Below, piece after piece: positions 53,011-61,525 of a stretch of DNA of 64,000 nt. The notes beneath the pieces were generated by a model. It worked only from the letters and a program-made list of their open reading frames with translations. It ran no database searches and had not been told where the DNA came from. The stretch's first letter is position 1, and each line of letters opens with the position of its first letter. A program made the position numbers and the translations under genes. Origin of the DNA: an uncultured Eubacteriales bacterium (GTDB lineage: Bacteria; Bacillota; Clostridia; Oscillospirales; CAG-272); assembly GCA_934432675.1 (NCBI GenBank), contig CAKRYT010000003.1:1-64000 (forward strand), read 5' to 3'.

Positions 53011-53268
53011 TCAATCCTTCGGCACTTCGCGGAAAAGATTGAAGCGGAACAGTTTGGTTTCATCCTCGGGCAGCTCGCATTGGAGCGTCGCCTCGGCGAT
53101 AATGCCGCCTTTGATCAGGGCGGTCAGACCGACGATGGCAGAGAGACGGGACTTCAAGTTGAAGCAATCTCCCTCCTTGGTTTTCAGATACACATTCCCT
53201 TTGCATTTTTCCACCGTGCGAATAAACTCCGCTACATCGATATCATGCAGTTTCATATCCGGACACAT
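53011..53268 (-). CDS. HPr-like protein lacking the phosphorylation histidine
   Basis: 85 residues from the ATG at 53268, chosen because GAGAGGAG lies nine bases upstream; a start at 53298 has no such site. 'VAEFIRTVEKCKGNVYL' and 'NLKSRLSAIVGLTALIKGGII' fit the PTS HPr fold and its Ser-46-type block, and a C-terminal 'FRFNLFREV' follows. The G-L-H-A-R-P phosphorylation site of true HPr is absent, so it is unlikely to carry phosphate for sugar uptake. Probably a regulatory or structural relative. Confidence 0.7.
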   Translation of the reverse strand: MCPDMKLHDIDVAEFIRTVEKCKGNVYLKTKEGDCFNLKSRLSAIVGLTALIKGGIIAEATLQCELPEDETKLFRFNLFREVPKD

Positions 53269-53384
53269 ATGCAATATCTCCTCTCTTTCTTTTTTCATGT
53301 TAAGTATATGCCATTTCTATCCAAAGCACAAGAGGCAAACGGACGAATTACACAAAAGAATACACATATTTTTGTTCAATATGA

Positions 53385-54818
53385 CTAAATTCTTCCGTAC
53401 AGTTCCATCCATCCGCGCAGACGACGCCAGTTGACCCCCGCGAGTTGCTCCTCGGTCGTGCGCCACGCCCAGTTGCCCTCTGCCCGTCCGGGTGTGTTCA
53501 TGCGGCAGTCGGAGCCGTAGCGGAGCAGATCCTGGAGCGGGAAGATGACGAGCCCCGCGTGCGAGGCAAGCATGGTTTTGAGCACGTGGTCGTAGCAGGC
53601 GTCCCATTTTTCACCCTCGTAGTTGCAGTAGGCGAGGATGCGGCGTCGCGTCGCTTCATCCTGTTCCCACATATAGCCGAGCAGCGTGTTGTTGTCGTGC
53701 GTGCCGGTATAAGCGACGAGGTTTTCGGGGTAGTTATAGGGCAGGTGCGGTGACTTCGGGTCGCCGAAGAACGCGAACTGAAAGACACCCATGCCGGGGA
53801 AACCGCTGTACCGGATGAGTTCCCGCACGTCGTCCGTGACGTCGCCGAGGTCCTCCGCGATGAGCAGTCGGTCGCCCGCCGCCTCACGGAGGGCACGGAT
53901 GAAGGGCTTTCCGGGGCCCCGCCTCCATTTACCTTCCTTGGCGGTCTTGGCGTCCGCGGGTACCTCCCAGTAGCTTTCCAAGGCGCGGAAGTGGTCGATC
54001 CGCACGCCGTCAAACCAGTTGAACAGGGCTTCGATACGGGCGCGCCACCAGGCATAGCCGTCCTTCGCCATCTCGTCCCACCGGTAGAGCGGGTTGCCCC
54101 AGAGTTGCCCGTCCTTGGCAAAATAGTCGGGCGGTACCCCCGCGACGTGTTTCGGGTGCCCTTTGGTGTCGAGGTCAAACAGGTGCGGGTGTGCAAAGAC
54201 GTCGGCACTGTCGTAGGAGACGTACATCGGTACGTCCCCGATGATCGATACCCCCCGCTCGTGCGCGTAGGCACGGATCTCTGCCCACTGGCGGAAGAAT
54301 TCGTACTGGATGAAACCCCAGGCGAACAGTTCTTCCTCGTCGGGCACGAGGTCGCGCCAGTCGCACCAGGCGGTGTTCCCGTTCTTACGGCGCAATGTCA
54401 TGTAGCGGCAGTATGCCGCAATCTCGGGGTGACCCGCGAGGAATTCCGTCACGGCACCGCGCACCTTGACGCGCCCCGCGGCGCGGAAAAGCAGGTCGAG
54501 CCGCTCCGTTTCGAGCCGTCGGAACTCGCAGGAATAGGGCGTCTTTTGCCGTGCCCCGTCCAGTTCCTCCCGTGTGAGGAGCCCCGCCCGCATCAGGGGG
54601 CGCAGGTCGATGAGATAGTAGTTGCCCGCGAATGCGGAATAGGATTTGTAGGGGGAGAAGAATTCGTCCGGCTGTGAGAAGGGGAGGACCTGCCAATAGG
54701 TAAAGCCCCCGTCGGCGAGACGGTCGATGAAGCGTTTTGCTTCGTCCCCGAAGCCACCGATGCCGTATCCGCCCGGTAGCGAGGTGATATGCAGGAGTAC
54801 GCCCGCGGCGCGTTTCAT
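53385..54818 (-). CDS. malQ: 4-alpha-glucanotransferase
   Basis: 477 residues, GH77. Family marks: 'AAGVLLHITSLPGGYGIGGFG', 'WQVLPF', 'SPYKSYSAFAGN', the nucleophile block 'DGVRIDHFRAL', acid/base 'LIAEDLGDVT', and 'YTGTHDNNT'. It transfers alpha-1,4-glucan segments in maltodextrin and glycogen metabolism. AAAGGAAC precedes the ATG at 54818. Single gene with its own promoter. Confidence 0.95.
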   Translation of the reverse strand: MKRAAGVLLHITSLPGGYGIGGFGDEAKRFIDRLADGGFTYWQVLPFSQPDEFFSPYKSYSAFAGNYYLIDLRPLMRAGLLTREELDGARQKTPYSCEFRRLETERLDLLFRAAGRVKVRGAVTEFLAGHPEIAAYCRYMTLRRKNGNTAWCDWRDLVPDEEELFAWGFIQYEFFRQWAEIRAYAHERGVSIIGDVPMYVSYDSADVFAHPHLFDLDTKGHPKHVAGVPPDYFAKDGQLWGNPLYRWDEMAKDGYAWWRARIEALFNWFDGVRIDHFRALESYWEVPADAKTAKEGKWRRGPGKPFIRALREAAGDRLLIAEDLGDVTDDVRELIRYSGFPGMGVFQFAFFGDPKSPHLPYNYPENLVAYTGTHDNNTLLGYMWEQDEATRRRILAYCNYEGEKWDACYDHVLKTMLASHAGLVIFPLQDLLRYGSDCRMNTPGRAEGNWAWRTTEEQLAGVNWRRLRGWMELYGRI

Positions 54819-54850
54819 AGGTTCTGTTCCTTTCGGCTCTGACTGTATAT

Positions 54851-54879
54851 AGTATAATGGATGTTCGGCGCGGTGGCAA
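54851..54879 (-). promoter_or_regulatory. promoter of malQ
   Basis: TTGCCA, 17 bases, TATACT on the minus strand. Confidence 0.7.
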
Positions 54880-54942
54880 GAGTTTTTTCGGCAGATTTCG
54901 GCAGGGGCCGCCCCGGCGCGTACACTTTCCCCGGCGGAGCTA

Positions 54943-54971
54943 TTGACAAACCGTCCGTCTCTGTGTAAAAT
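54943..54971 (+). promoter_or_regulatory. promoter of the AbrB-ABC operon
   Basis: TTGACA, 17 bases, TAAAAT. An AT-rich near-palindrome around ATGAATTTCAT (about 54981-54991) follows and could be the AbrB-type protein's own site. Confidence 0.65.
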
Positions 54972-55027
54972 CATATTAGTATGAATTTCATATAAATCAT
55001 TTTTATTGCTACGAAAAGGAGAAACAA

Positions 55028-55240
55028 ATGCTGGGTACGGACGGTAAGTATATATTCGGTACGGCGAAGGTGGGGGAACGCGGGCAGATCGTCATCCCGA
55101 AAGAGGCACGGGAGGTCATGGGGATCCATCCGGGTGATACGCTCCTCATCCTCGGGGATGAAAAGCAGGGCCTCGCCATCGTCAATCTGAATTCGGAGGC
55201 ACTTGCCCGCCTGACGGCGGAGGAAGGAAACGACAAATGA
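55028..55240 (+). CDS. AbrB/MazE/SpoVT-type transcription regulator
   Basis: 70 residues. 'KVGERGQIVIPKEAREVMGIHPGDTLLILGD' is the swapped-hairpin AbrB DNA-binding domain; the rest is a short tail. Such proteins bind AT-rich DNA as dimers or tetramers. AAAGGAGAAAC precedes the ATG. Its stop overlaps the start of the ABC ATPase by 4 bases, so it probably controls its own transporter operon. Confidence 0.88.
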   Translation: MLGTDGKYIFGTAKVGERGQIVIPKEAREVMGIHPGDTLLILGDEKQGLAIVNLNSEALARLTAEEGNDK

Positions 55241-55986
55241 AGGAGTTGACCGGAGAATACGCCATCGAGACGCACGGGCTCACCAAGCAGTTCGGAGACG
55301 TCCGGGCGGTAGACGGGCTGGATCTCTCGGTGCGCCGCGGGGAGTTGTTCGCGCTCCTCGGGGTGAACGGTGCCGGGAAGACGACGACGATACGGATGCT
55401 CACGACGCTCGCCCGTCCGACGGCGGGCACGGCACGCGTATGCGGCTACGACCTGCTGACGGAAAGTCGGGAGGTCAAACGCGTGAGCGGTATCTCGCCG
55501 CAGCAGACCGCCATTGCACAGGGGCTGACCGTGCGGGAAAACCTGATGCTTATGACCCGCCTGTTCGGTGCGACCACCGCCGAGGCAAAGGAGCGGACGA
55601 CGGCACTCCTCGCCGCACTGTCCCTTGACGACGTGGCGGAGCGGCGCGCCAAGGTGCTCTCCGGCGGGTACCAGCGTCGCCTGTCGATCGCGCTCGCACT
55701 GGCCTCCGACCCGGAGGTGCTGTATCTTGACGAGCCGACGCTCGGGCTGGACGTGCTCGCCCGGCGGGAACTCCGGCACCTGATCAGCCGGTTGCGCGGT
55801 GAAAAGACCATCGTCCTGACGACACACTATCTGGAAGAGGCGGAGGCACTCTCCGACCGCGTCGGTGTCATGGCGGGCGGTCGCCTGCTTGCCGTCGATA
55901 CGCCCGACGGGCTCAAAAGAACGGCCGGGTGTGACAATTTTGAAGATGCGTTTATCCGGCTTGTGGGCGGGGAGGTAGAAGCATGA
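55237..55986 (+). CDS. ABC transporter ATP-binding protein
   Basis: 249 residues. Walker A 'GVNGAGKTT', signature 'LSGGYQRRLSIALAL', Walker B 'VLYLDEPTLGLD', switch 'TTHYLEEAE'. It belongs to the DrrA/CcmA-like group of drug or lipid exporters. Overlaps the AbrB-type gene upstream and the permease downstream by 4 bases each. Confidence 0.9.
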   Translation: MKELTGEYAIETHGLTKQFGDVRAVDGLDLSVRRGELFALLGVNGAGKTTTIRMLTTLARPTAGTARVCGYDLLTESREVKRVSGISPQQTAIAQGLTVRENLMLMTRLFGATTAEAKERTTALLAALSLDDVAERRAKVLSGGYQRRLSIALALASDPEVLYLDEPTLGLDVLARRELRHLISRLRGEKTIVLTTHYLEEAEALSDRVGVMAGGRLLAVDTPDGLKRTAGCDNFEDAFIRLVGGEVEA

Positions 55987-56747
55987 GAGGTCTGTATTTC
56001 GGCGGGAGGGTGACGCGGGAACTCCTGCGGGATCCGCTCAGTTATATTTTCTGTCTTCTGACGCCGATGGGGATGCAACTGATGTTCTTCATCATCTGGT
56101 CGAATGTGCCGGAGGCGGGGAGAGCCGACATGGAGATTTTCCGTGCCGACACGCTTGCTCCGGGGATCGCGTATTTCGGGTTTTCTTTCGTGATGTTGTT
56201 CGGCTCGCTCCTGCTCTCGCGGGACCGGTCCACCGCTTTCCTGACGCGGTTGTACGCGACGCCGATGACGGCGGCGGATTTCCTCCTCGGATACGCACTC
56301 CCGCTCTTCGTGCTCGGGATTGGGCAGATGGTCCTGACCTTTTCCTTTGCCGCCATCCTCGGTGCCGTCGGCGGGACGCCCCTTTCCTTTGCCGGGGTAC
56401 TGCGGTCGGCAGTCGCACTGCTGCCGTCGCTCGTGCTCTTTGTCGGGGTGGGGCTCCTGTTCGGCGCGCTTCTTTCGGAGAATGCCGCACCCGGGCTCGT
56501 CTCGGTCGTCATCACGCTCTCCGGCGTGCTCGGCGGTGTATGGATGCCGCTGGAAACGATGCCGAAACTGGAACGCGTTTTCTCCGCTCTGCCGTTTCTG
56601 CACGGCGTGCGGCTCGCGCGCGGTGCCTATCGGGGAGGTGCCGAGCATTTCGGGCTCCACCTTGCGGTTTCACTCGGAAGTGCCGTCCTCGCGGCGTCGC
56701 TCGCCGTCTTTGCCATGCACCTCGCACGCAAGCGCGAGACACGGTGA
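55983..56747 (+). CDS. ABC-2 type transporter permease
   Basis: 254 residues, six helices in the ABC-2 arrangement, with the 'FLTRLYATPMTAADFLLGY' loop and 'GVLGGVWMPLETMP' motif common in DrrB-type permeases. Last gene of the AbrB-ABC operon, followed by a hairpin terminator. Substrate unknown. Confidence 0.88.
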   Translation: MRGLYFGGRVTRELLRDPLSYIFCLLTPMGMQLMFFIIWSNVPEAGRADMEIFRADTLAPGIAYFGFSFVMLFGSLLLSRDRSTAFLTRLYATPMTAADFLLGYALPLFVLGIGQMVLTFSFAAILGAVGGTPLSFAGVLRSAVALLPSLVLFVGVGLLFGALLSENAAPGLVSVVITLSGVLGGVWMPLETMPKLERVFSALPFLHGVRLARGAYRGGAEHFGLHLAVSLGSAVLAASLAVFAMHLARKRETR

Positions 56748-56797
56748 CCCGGGCACTCCGCCGGTCGCCTTTGCACCACAATTCCATATATCGAAAG

Positions 56798-56830
56798 GCG
56801 GCGGCTCCCGGGAGCCGCCGCTTGATTTTA
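56798..56830. terminator. terminator after the AbrB-ABC operon
   Basis: GCGGCGGCTCCCGGGAGCCGCCGC, a self-complementary hairpin, followed by TTGATTTT on the plus strand. Confidence 0.7.
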
Positions 56831-56836
56831 TGCCCA

Positions 56837-57640
56837 TCAGAGATCCGTCGTGCCGCGGAAACATTCCGACACCTCCCAGGTGACGGTGAGGCGGAGATTC
56901 GGAGACACGGTGATCTGGAACGCCTCGCCGGGGAGAACGATGGGGTGTGGGGTGCAGAAGTCCAGCCGCCCGCAGATTGCCCCGGCGACGACCGCCGCCG
57001 ATGCGAGCACGGTCCCGTCCGCCTCGCGGCTGCGTAAAAGCACGCGGGGGGCGAGGGGATCCTCCGTGACGTAAAGGACGCTCACGGGGACGGAGAAAAC
57101 GCGGAGCAGACTACCCGGTTTCGGCGGGACCTGCCCCTTTCCCGTGAGCACCGCGACCGGCATCCCCCCGATGCCGACGACTGTCAGGCGGCAGTCGGCA
57201 CCTCCGACGGTGATGGGGCGATCACGCACGAGCCCCGTCATTGTGGCGGAGTAGCGGGAGGTGTCGAGGGTAGGAAAGCCGCCCTCGCCCGTGACGCCCC
57301 ACGCGGCACCGCCGCGCGTTTCGAGACGGATGCGGTGCGGGGTACCGCGCTCCGTCATGCAGAACTCCGTCAGATTGACACGCGCCGTGTCATAGAGAAA
57401 TTTTGCCCCCGCGAGGACGGCACCGCGCGGGGCGGGGATCTGCCCGCCCGACGGCGAAAAGCAGTAGAGGACAGGGTCCTCCCCGTCGTTTGTGCGTAAG
57501 AGCAGGATGCCGTCCGCGCCGATGCCGCTCTCGGGGGCGGCGAGGTGCCGCGCGAGCGCGGCGGGGTCGGTCTCCCGCGTGTCGCCGAGGCAGAGATAAT
57601 CCCGGCCGCAAGCATGAAGTTTCCGGAACGTGACCGTCAT
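56837..57640 (-). CDS. diaminopimelate-epimerase-like protein without catalytic cysteines
   Basis: 267 residues. The DapF outline is clear: 'FRKLHACGRDYLCLG' at the start and 'SGIGADGILLL' near residue 40. But the first active-site block (normally C-G-N-G-x-R-C) reads 'PAPRGAVLAGAK', and the second (normally A-C-G-T/S-G) reads 'VLASAAVVAG'. Both catalytic cysteines are gone, so epimerase activity is not expected. The frame is intact and the ribosome binding site is reasonable (GGGGGG), so it is probably a repurposed fold rather than a pseudogene. The true dapF lies at 32464. Confidence 0.78.
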   Translation of the reverse strand: MTVTFRKLHACGRDYLCLGDTRETDPAALARHLAAPESGIGADGILLLRTNDGEDPVLYCFSPSGGQIPAPRGAVLAGAKFLYDTARVNLTEFCMTERGTPHRIRLETRGGAAWGVTGEGGFPTLDTSRYSATMTGLVRDRPITVGGADCRLTVVGIGGMPVAVLTGKGQVPPKPGSLLRVFSVPVSVLYVTEDPLAPRVLLRSREADGTVLASAAVVAGAICGRLDFCTPHPIVLPGEAFQITVSPNLRLTVTWEVSECFRGTTDL

Positions 57641-57703
57641 ATTCTGCCCCCCTTTTTCGGATACTGCTTTATTCTATGCGGCGGGGTGGTTGTCTTAAAC
57701 ATA

Positions 57704-57732
57704 AAAAACGCCGTGCGCGCGGCGCACGGCGT
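57704..57732 (-). terminator. terminator of the CCA-enzyme gene's neighbour region
   Basis: CGCCGTGCGC / GCGCACGGCG hairpin, followed by TTTTTTATG on the minus strand; it ends the transcript of the CCA-adding enzyme gene. Confidence 0.8.
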
Positions 57733-57793
57733 GAAGAGGGGCAAACCAATCGTTACGACGGGGGATGCGGTGGGAACGAGAAATCGCCCGCGG

Positions 57794-59149
57794 TCACGTG
57801 AGAGGATGCTCCGCGAGGTAGGTGAGTAGGGCCCCACGCTCGTTTGCCACCGCCCCGTCCATGACGGCGTCGAGCAGATGGTGCAGGGCGTCCCCGAGTT
57901 CGTGCCCGCGGTAGCCGGTGCACTCGGTCAGGTCCCGCCCGTTCACGGCGAGATCCGCTATGCGGAAACAGGCACCGGCGGCGACGAGTGCCTCTCCGCG
58001 CGCCCGCGCCGTACGGATTTGTTTCGCAGTCTCCGCGATGACGGGATTTTCCGTGTTCTGCGCCGCGTTGTCAGCGGCACGGAGGTCACAGAGGGAGAGA
58101 AAATTCTCATACCCGATCTCGGAGAGGAGCCGCAGAATCCGGGCGTCGCTCGGTCCGAAACGATCGTCGTGCAGGCGGACGAGCAATACCGCCCGCTCAC
58201 GGCTTTTACGGTCGAATTTGAGTTCTCTCATGCGTAGATCGAGTGCTTCCGCGCCGATCGCCGGATGCCCGTAAAAATGATCCTGACCGCTGTGGTCGGT
58301 CGTCCTCACGAGCGGTTTTCCCACGTCGTGATACAACCCCGCGAGCCGCAGGACCGGATCCTCCGGCAGTGCCGCGACAACGCGCACGGTGTGCTCCCAT
58401 ACGTCGAAGAGGTGATAGGGCGTGCGCTGGGGGTACCCGAAGGTGCGGGCAATCTCCGGCAGGCAGACGGCGAGGATGCTTGCATATCGGCGGAGCACCC
58501 CCGCGGCGGCTTTGCCCGTGAGCAGTTTCATGAGTTCCTCGCGCACCCGCTCCCCGGAAACGCGTGCGAGCAGATCTCTCTTTTCCTCGGCGGCGGTGGC
58601 GGTATCCGCCTCCACGGTAAAGCCGAGGACGGAGGCAAAGCGCAGGGCACGCAGGATGCGCAGGGCATCCTCCTCGAAACGGCGGGCCGGGTCACCGACG
58701 GCGCGGATGATACCCGCGTCAATATCCGCCCTGCCGCCGAACGGGTCCACGTAGCCGATCCCGGGGGCGTAGGCAATGGCGTTCATGGTGAAATCGCGCC
58801 GTGCAAGGTCTTCACGCAGTGACCGTGTGAAGGTGACGCTGTCCGGGTGGCGGTGGTCGCGATAGTCGCCGTCCACCCGATAGGTAGTGATCTCGACGGG
58901 GTCGCCTTGCAGCAGGACCGTGACGGTGCCGTGCCGGATCCCCGTCTCCACGACGCGACAGCCGTCAAAGACCGCCTCCACCTCCTCCGGGGTGGCAGAG
59001 GTCGTCATGTCGTAATCGTGCGGGGTAACGCCGCGCAGGGCATCTCGCACGGAGCCGCCGACGATATAGGCTTCATACCCGGCGGATTGCAGTTTTTTCA
59101 GTGCCGATTCGATACTCCCCGGCAGGGTCATGGGGGTGCTTTCCACCAT
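57794..59149 (-). CDS. cca: CCA-adding enzyme (tRNA nucleotidyltransferase)
   Basis: 451 residues, class II polynucleotidyltransferase with a C-terminal HD part. Marks: 'YIVGGSVRDALRG', catalytic 'HDYDMTTSA' (D-x-D), 'RRDFTMNAIAY', 'RFEEDALRILRALRFAS', and HD 'LYHDVGKP'. It adds or repairs the 3' CCA of tRNAs, needed even when CCA is encoded, as in tRNA-Leu here. AAGGAG precedes the ATG at 59149; promoter at 59180-59208. Confidence 0.94.
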   Translation of the reverse strand: MVESTPMTLPGSIESALKKLQSAGYEAYIVGGSVRDALRGVTPHDYDMTTSATPEEVEAVFDGCRVVETGIRHGTVTVLLQGDPVEITTYRVDGDYRDHRHPDSVTFTRSLREDLARRDFTMNAIAYAPGIGYVDPFGGRADIDAGIIRAVGDPARRFEEDALRILRALRFASVLGFTVEADTATAAEEKRDLLARVSGERVREELMKLLTGKAAAGVLRRYASILAVCLPEIARTFGYPQRTPYHLFDVWEHTVRVVAALPEDPVLRLAGLYHDVGKPLVRTTDHSGQDHFYGHPAIGAEALDLRMRELKFDRKSRERAVLLVRLHDDRFGPSDARILRLLSEIGYENFLSLCDLRAADNAAQNTENPVIAETAKQIRTARARGEALVAAGACFRIADLAVNGRDLTECTGYRGHELGDALHHLLDAVMDGAVANERGALLTYLAEHPLT

Positions 59150-59179
59150 CGGTCAGACTCCTTCTCTTTCAGTAGTTTT

Positions 59180-59208
59180 ATTGTAGCACGCCGAGCGGCA
59201 TATGTCAA
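59180..59208 (-). promoter_or_regulatory. promoter of cca
   Basis: TTGACA, 17 bases, TACAAT on the minus strand. Confidence 0.7.
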
Positions 59209-59235
59209 AGAAAACGGCAAAAACGTCGCCTGCTC

Positions 59236-59265
59236 TTGTTTTTCGTGCGCGCGCTGTGTTACAAT
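59236..59265 (+). promoter_or_regulatory. promoter of the malic enzyme gene
   Basis: TTGTTT, 18 bases, TACAAT; 27 bases before the start. Confidence 0.55.
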
Positions 59266-59292
59266 ACAAAGGAATCAGAACGGAGGCGTTTT

Positions 59293-60465
59293 ATGTCAAT
59301 TCGTGAGGAATCGCTGAAAAAACACTATGAATGGCAAGGCAAGATCGAGGTCGTTGCCCGTTGCCCGATCAAAACGCGGGAGGATCTCTCCCTCGCCTAT
59401 ACCCCCGGCGTGGCAGAGGCGTGCCTGAAAATACGGGACAACCCCGAGGAATCCTACGCCCTGACCCGTCGTAAAAATCTCGTGGCGGTCATCACCGACG
59501 GCTCTGCCATCCTCGGGCTCGGCGACATCGGCCCCGAGGCGGGGATGCCCGTCATGGAGGGCAAATGCGCTCTCTTCAAGACCTTCGCCGATGTGGATGC
59601 TTTCCCGCTCTGCATCGGGACCAAAGACGTGGAGGAACTGGTGCGGACAATTTATCTTTTGTCCGGCTCTTTCGGGGGGATCAACTTGGAGGACATTGCC
59701 GCGCCGCGCTGTTTCGAGGTGGAGCGGCGGCTCACCGAGATCTGCGACATCCCGGTTTTTCATGATGACCAGCACGGGACGTCGATCGTCGTCGCGGCGG
59801 CACTCATGAACGCTCTCAAAGTGGTCGGGAAGAAGATCGGCACCGTGCGTTGCGTCATCAACGGCGCGGGCAGCGCGGGCATCGCCATCGGGCGTCACCT
59901 CCTGCGCCTCGGGCTCTCGCACCTCGTCATGGTCGACCGCGCGGGGATCCTCGCCGAGGGCGAGGAGTGGATGAATCAGGCACAGGCGGATATGGCGGTG
60001 GTCACCAATCCCGAGGGGCTCCGCGGCACGCTTGCCGACGCGATGCGGGGGGCAGACGTTTTCATCGGGGTCAGTGCCCCCGGCGTCGTTTCCCGGGAGA
60101 TGGTGGCGTCGATGGCGAAGGACGCGATCGTGTTCCCCATGGCAAACCCGACCCCGGAGATCATGCCGGAGGAGGCCCTCGCCGCGGGCGCGCGCATCGT
60201 GGGCACGGGTCGCTCCGACTACCCGAACCAGATCAACAACGTCCTGGCGTTCCCCGGCATCTTCCGCGGCGCGCTGGACTGCCGTGCGTCGAGGATCAAT
60301 GAGGAAATGAAGGTCGCGACCTCGTATGCGATCGCCGCACTCATCCCCGACGGGGAACTCTCGGAGACGAACGTCATCCCGTCCGCACTCGACCCGCGCG
60401 TGGCACCTGCCGTTGCGGCGGCGGTCATCCGTGCGGCTGAAGAAACCGGGGTGGCGAGAAAATGA
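59293..60465 (+). CDS. NAD(P)-dependent malic enzyme
   Basis: 390 residues, the short bacterial type. 'LAYTPGVAEAC', 'VITDGSAILGLGDIGPEAGMPVMEGK', metal site 'VFHDDQHGTS', nucleotide loop 'GAGSAGIAIG', 'FPMANPTPEI' and 'GTGRSDYPNQINNVL' are all intact. It converts malate to pyruvate, CO2 and NAD(P)H. CGGAGG precedes the ATG at 59293. The end overlaps the next gene by 4 bases. Confidence 0.95.
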   Translation: MSIREESLKKHYEWQGKIEVVARCPIKTREDLSLAYTPGVAEACLKIRDNPEESYALTRRKNLVAVITDGSAILGLGDIGPEAGMPVMEGKCALFKTFADVDAFPLCIGTKDVEELVRTIYLLSGSFGGINLEDIAAPRCFEVERRLTEICDIPVFHDDQHGTSIVVAAALMNALKVVGKKIGTVRCVINGAGSAGIAIGRHLLRLGLSHLVMVDRAGILAEGEEWMNQAQADMAVVTNPEGLRGTLADAMRGADVFIGVSAPGVVSREMVASMAKDAIVFPMANPTPEIMPEEALAAGARIVGTGRSDYPNQINNVLAFPGIFRGALDCRASRINEEMKVATSYAIAALIPDGELSETNVIPSALDPRVAPAVAAAVIRAAEETGVARK

Positions 60466-61268
60466 ATCTGACCGAAAACCTCCATACACATACTTTTCGT
60501 TGCGGGCACGCGAGCGGGGAGGACCGGGAATATGTAGAGGCGGCCATCCGTGCGGGGATTAAAGTCCTCGGCTTTGCCGACCACTCGCCGATGATGTTTC
60601 CCGCCTCGACAGACTATTTTTTGCCTTTCCGGATTCGTCTTGATGACTTTGAAGGATATGTGACAAGCATCCTGGAACTCCGCCGCGCATACGCCGGGGA
60701 GATTGAGCTTCTGATCGGGGCGGAGATGGAATACTACCCGGAGCTCTTTCGGGACACGCTGACCTTCATGACGGACTATCCGCTGGATTATCTCATCATG
60801 GGGCAGCACTTCATCGGAAATGAGTACGACGGGAAGGACCTGCACACCGTTATCCCGTCCGATCATCCCGCCCGCCTCGCCGCGTATGTTGACCAGGTGC
60901 TCGCGGGACTTTCGACCGGGGCGTATACTTACCTTGCCCACCCGGACGTTTTCTGCTTCACCGGCGACGATGCGGATTACCGGCGCGAAAACCTGCGGCT
61001 TCTCCGCGGTGCCCGGGAAATGGGCATCCCCGTGGAGTTCAATTTTCTCGGTTTCCGTGAGAAGCGGCATTACCCGCGTCGCCTCTTCTGGGAACTTGTC
61101 CGTGAGGTGGGGAACGACGTGGTATTCGGGCTGGATGCCCACTCACCCGACGTGTTCGGGATGGAGGATGCCTTCCGCGAGATGTGCGACTGCGTTGCGG
61201 GGCTGGGACTGACGCCCCTCCGGCATATTCCGCTCCGTGACCCGCGGCAGGGGCTCGTCAAAGCCTGA
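60462..61268 (+). CDS. histidinol-phosphatase, PHP family
   Basis: 268 residues. PHP metal motifs: 'NLHTHTFRCGHASG' at the start, 'GFADHSP', 'LIGAEMEYYPE', 'GQHFI', 'YLAHPDVF', 'GLDAHSP'. The HisJ/HisK branch hydrolyses histidinol phosphate in histidine synthesis; other PHP phosphatases look similar, so the substrate is probable rather than certain. Coupled to the malic enzyme gene by ATGA overlap, an unusual pairing for histidine synthesis. Confidence 0.82.
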   Translation: MNLTENLHTHTFRCGHASGEDREYVEAAIRAGIKVLGFADHSPMMFPASTDYFLPFRIRLDDFEGYVTSILELRRAYAGEIELLIGAEMEYYPELFRDTLTFMTDYPLDYLIMGQHFIGNEYDGKDLHTVIPSDHPARLAAYVDQVLAGLSTGAYTYLAHPDVFCFTGDDADYRRENLRLLRGAREMGIPVEFNFLGFREKRHYPRRLFWELVREVGNDVVFGLDAHSPDVFGMEDAFREMCDCVAGLGLTPLRHIPLRDPRQGLVKA

Positions 61269-61409
61269 CGGCGGCAAACGGAATCGCACGCCACGTTCCC
61301 GGTGCCTTAACCCCCCGGAGTGGAGTCTCGGCCCCCAAGGACACAATCTCCCGGAGCCGTGACTCTTCGGAGTCAACCCCCTCTCGGAGTGGCACCCTCT
61401 TTTATGTAT

Positions 61410-61445
61410 AGCACCCGCGGCAGAACGCCGCGGGTGCTGTTTTTG
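61410..61445 (+). terminator. terminator of the malic enzyme operon
   Basis: AGCACCCGCGGC / GCCGCGGGTGCT with a 5-base loop, then GTTTTTG. Confidence 0.85.
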
Positions 61446-61525
61446 CGTGATAAATGCCGTTTCGTTATTTGTCGGAGGACATCGCGGCGGGACCTGCTCC
61501 GCGTTGTCCGTCCCTTCCACACTGC

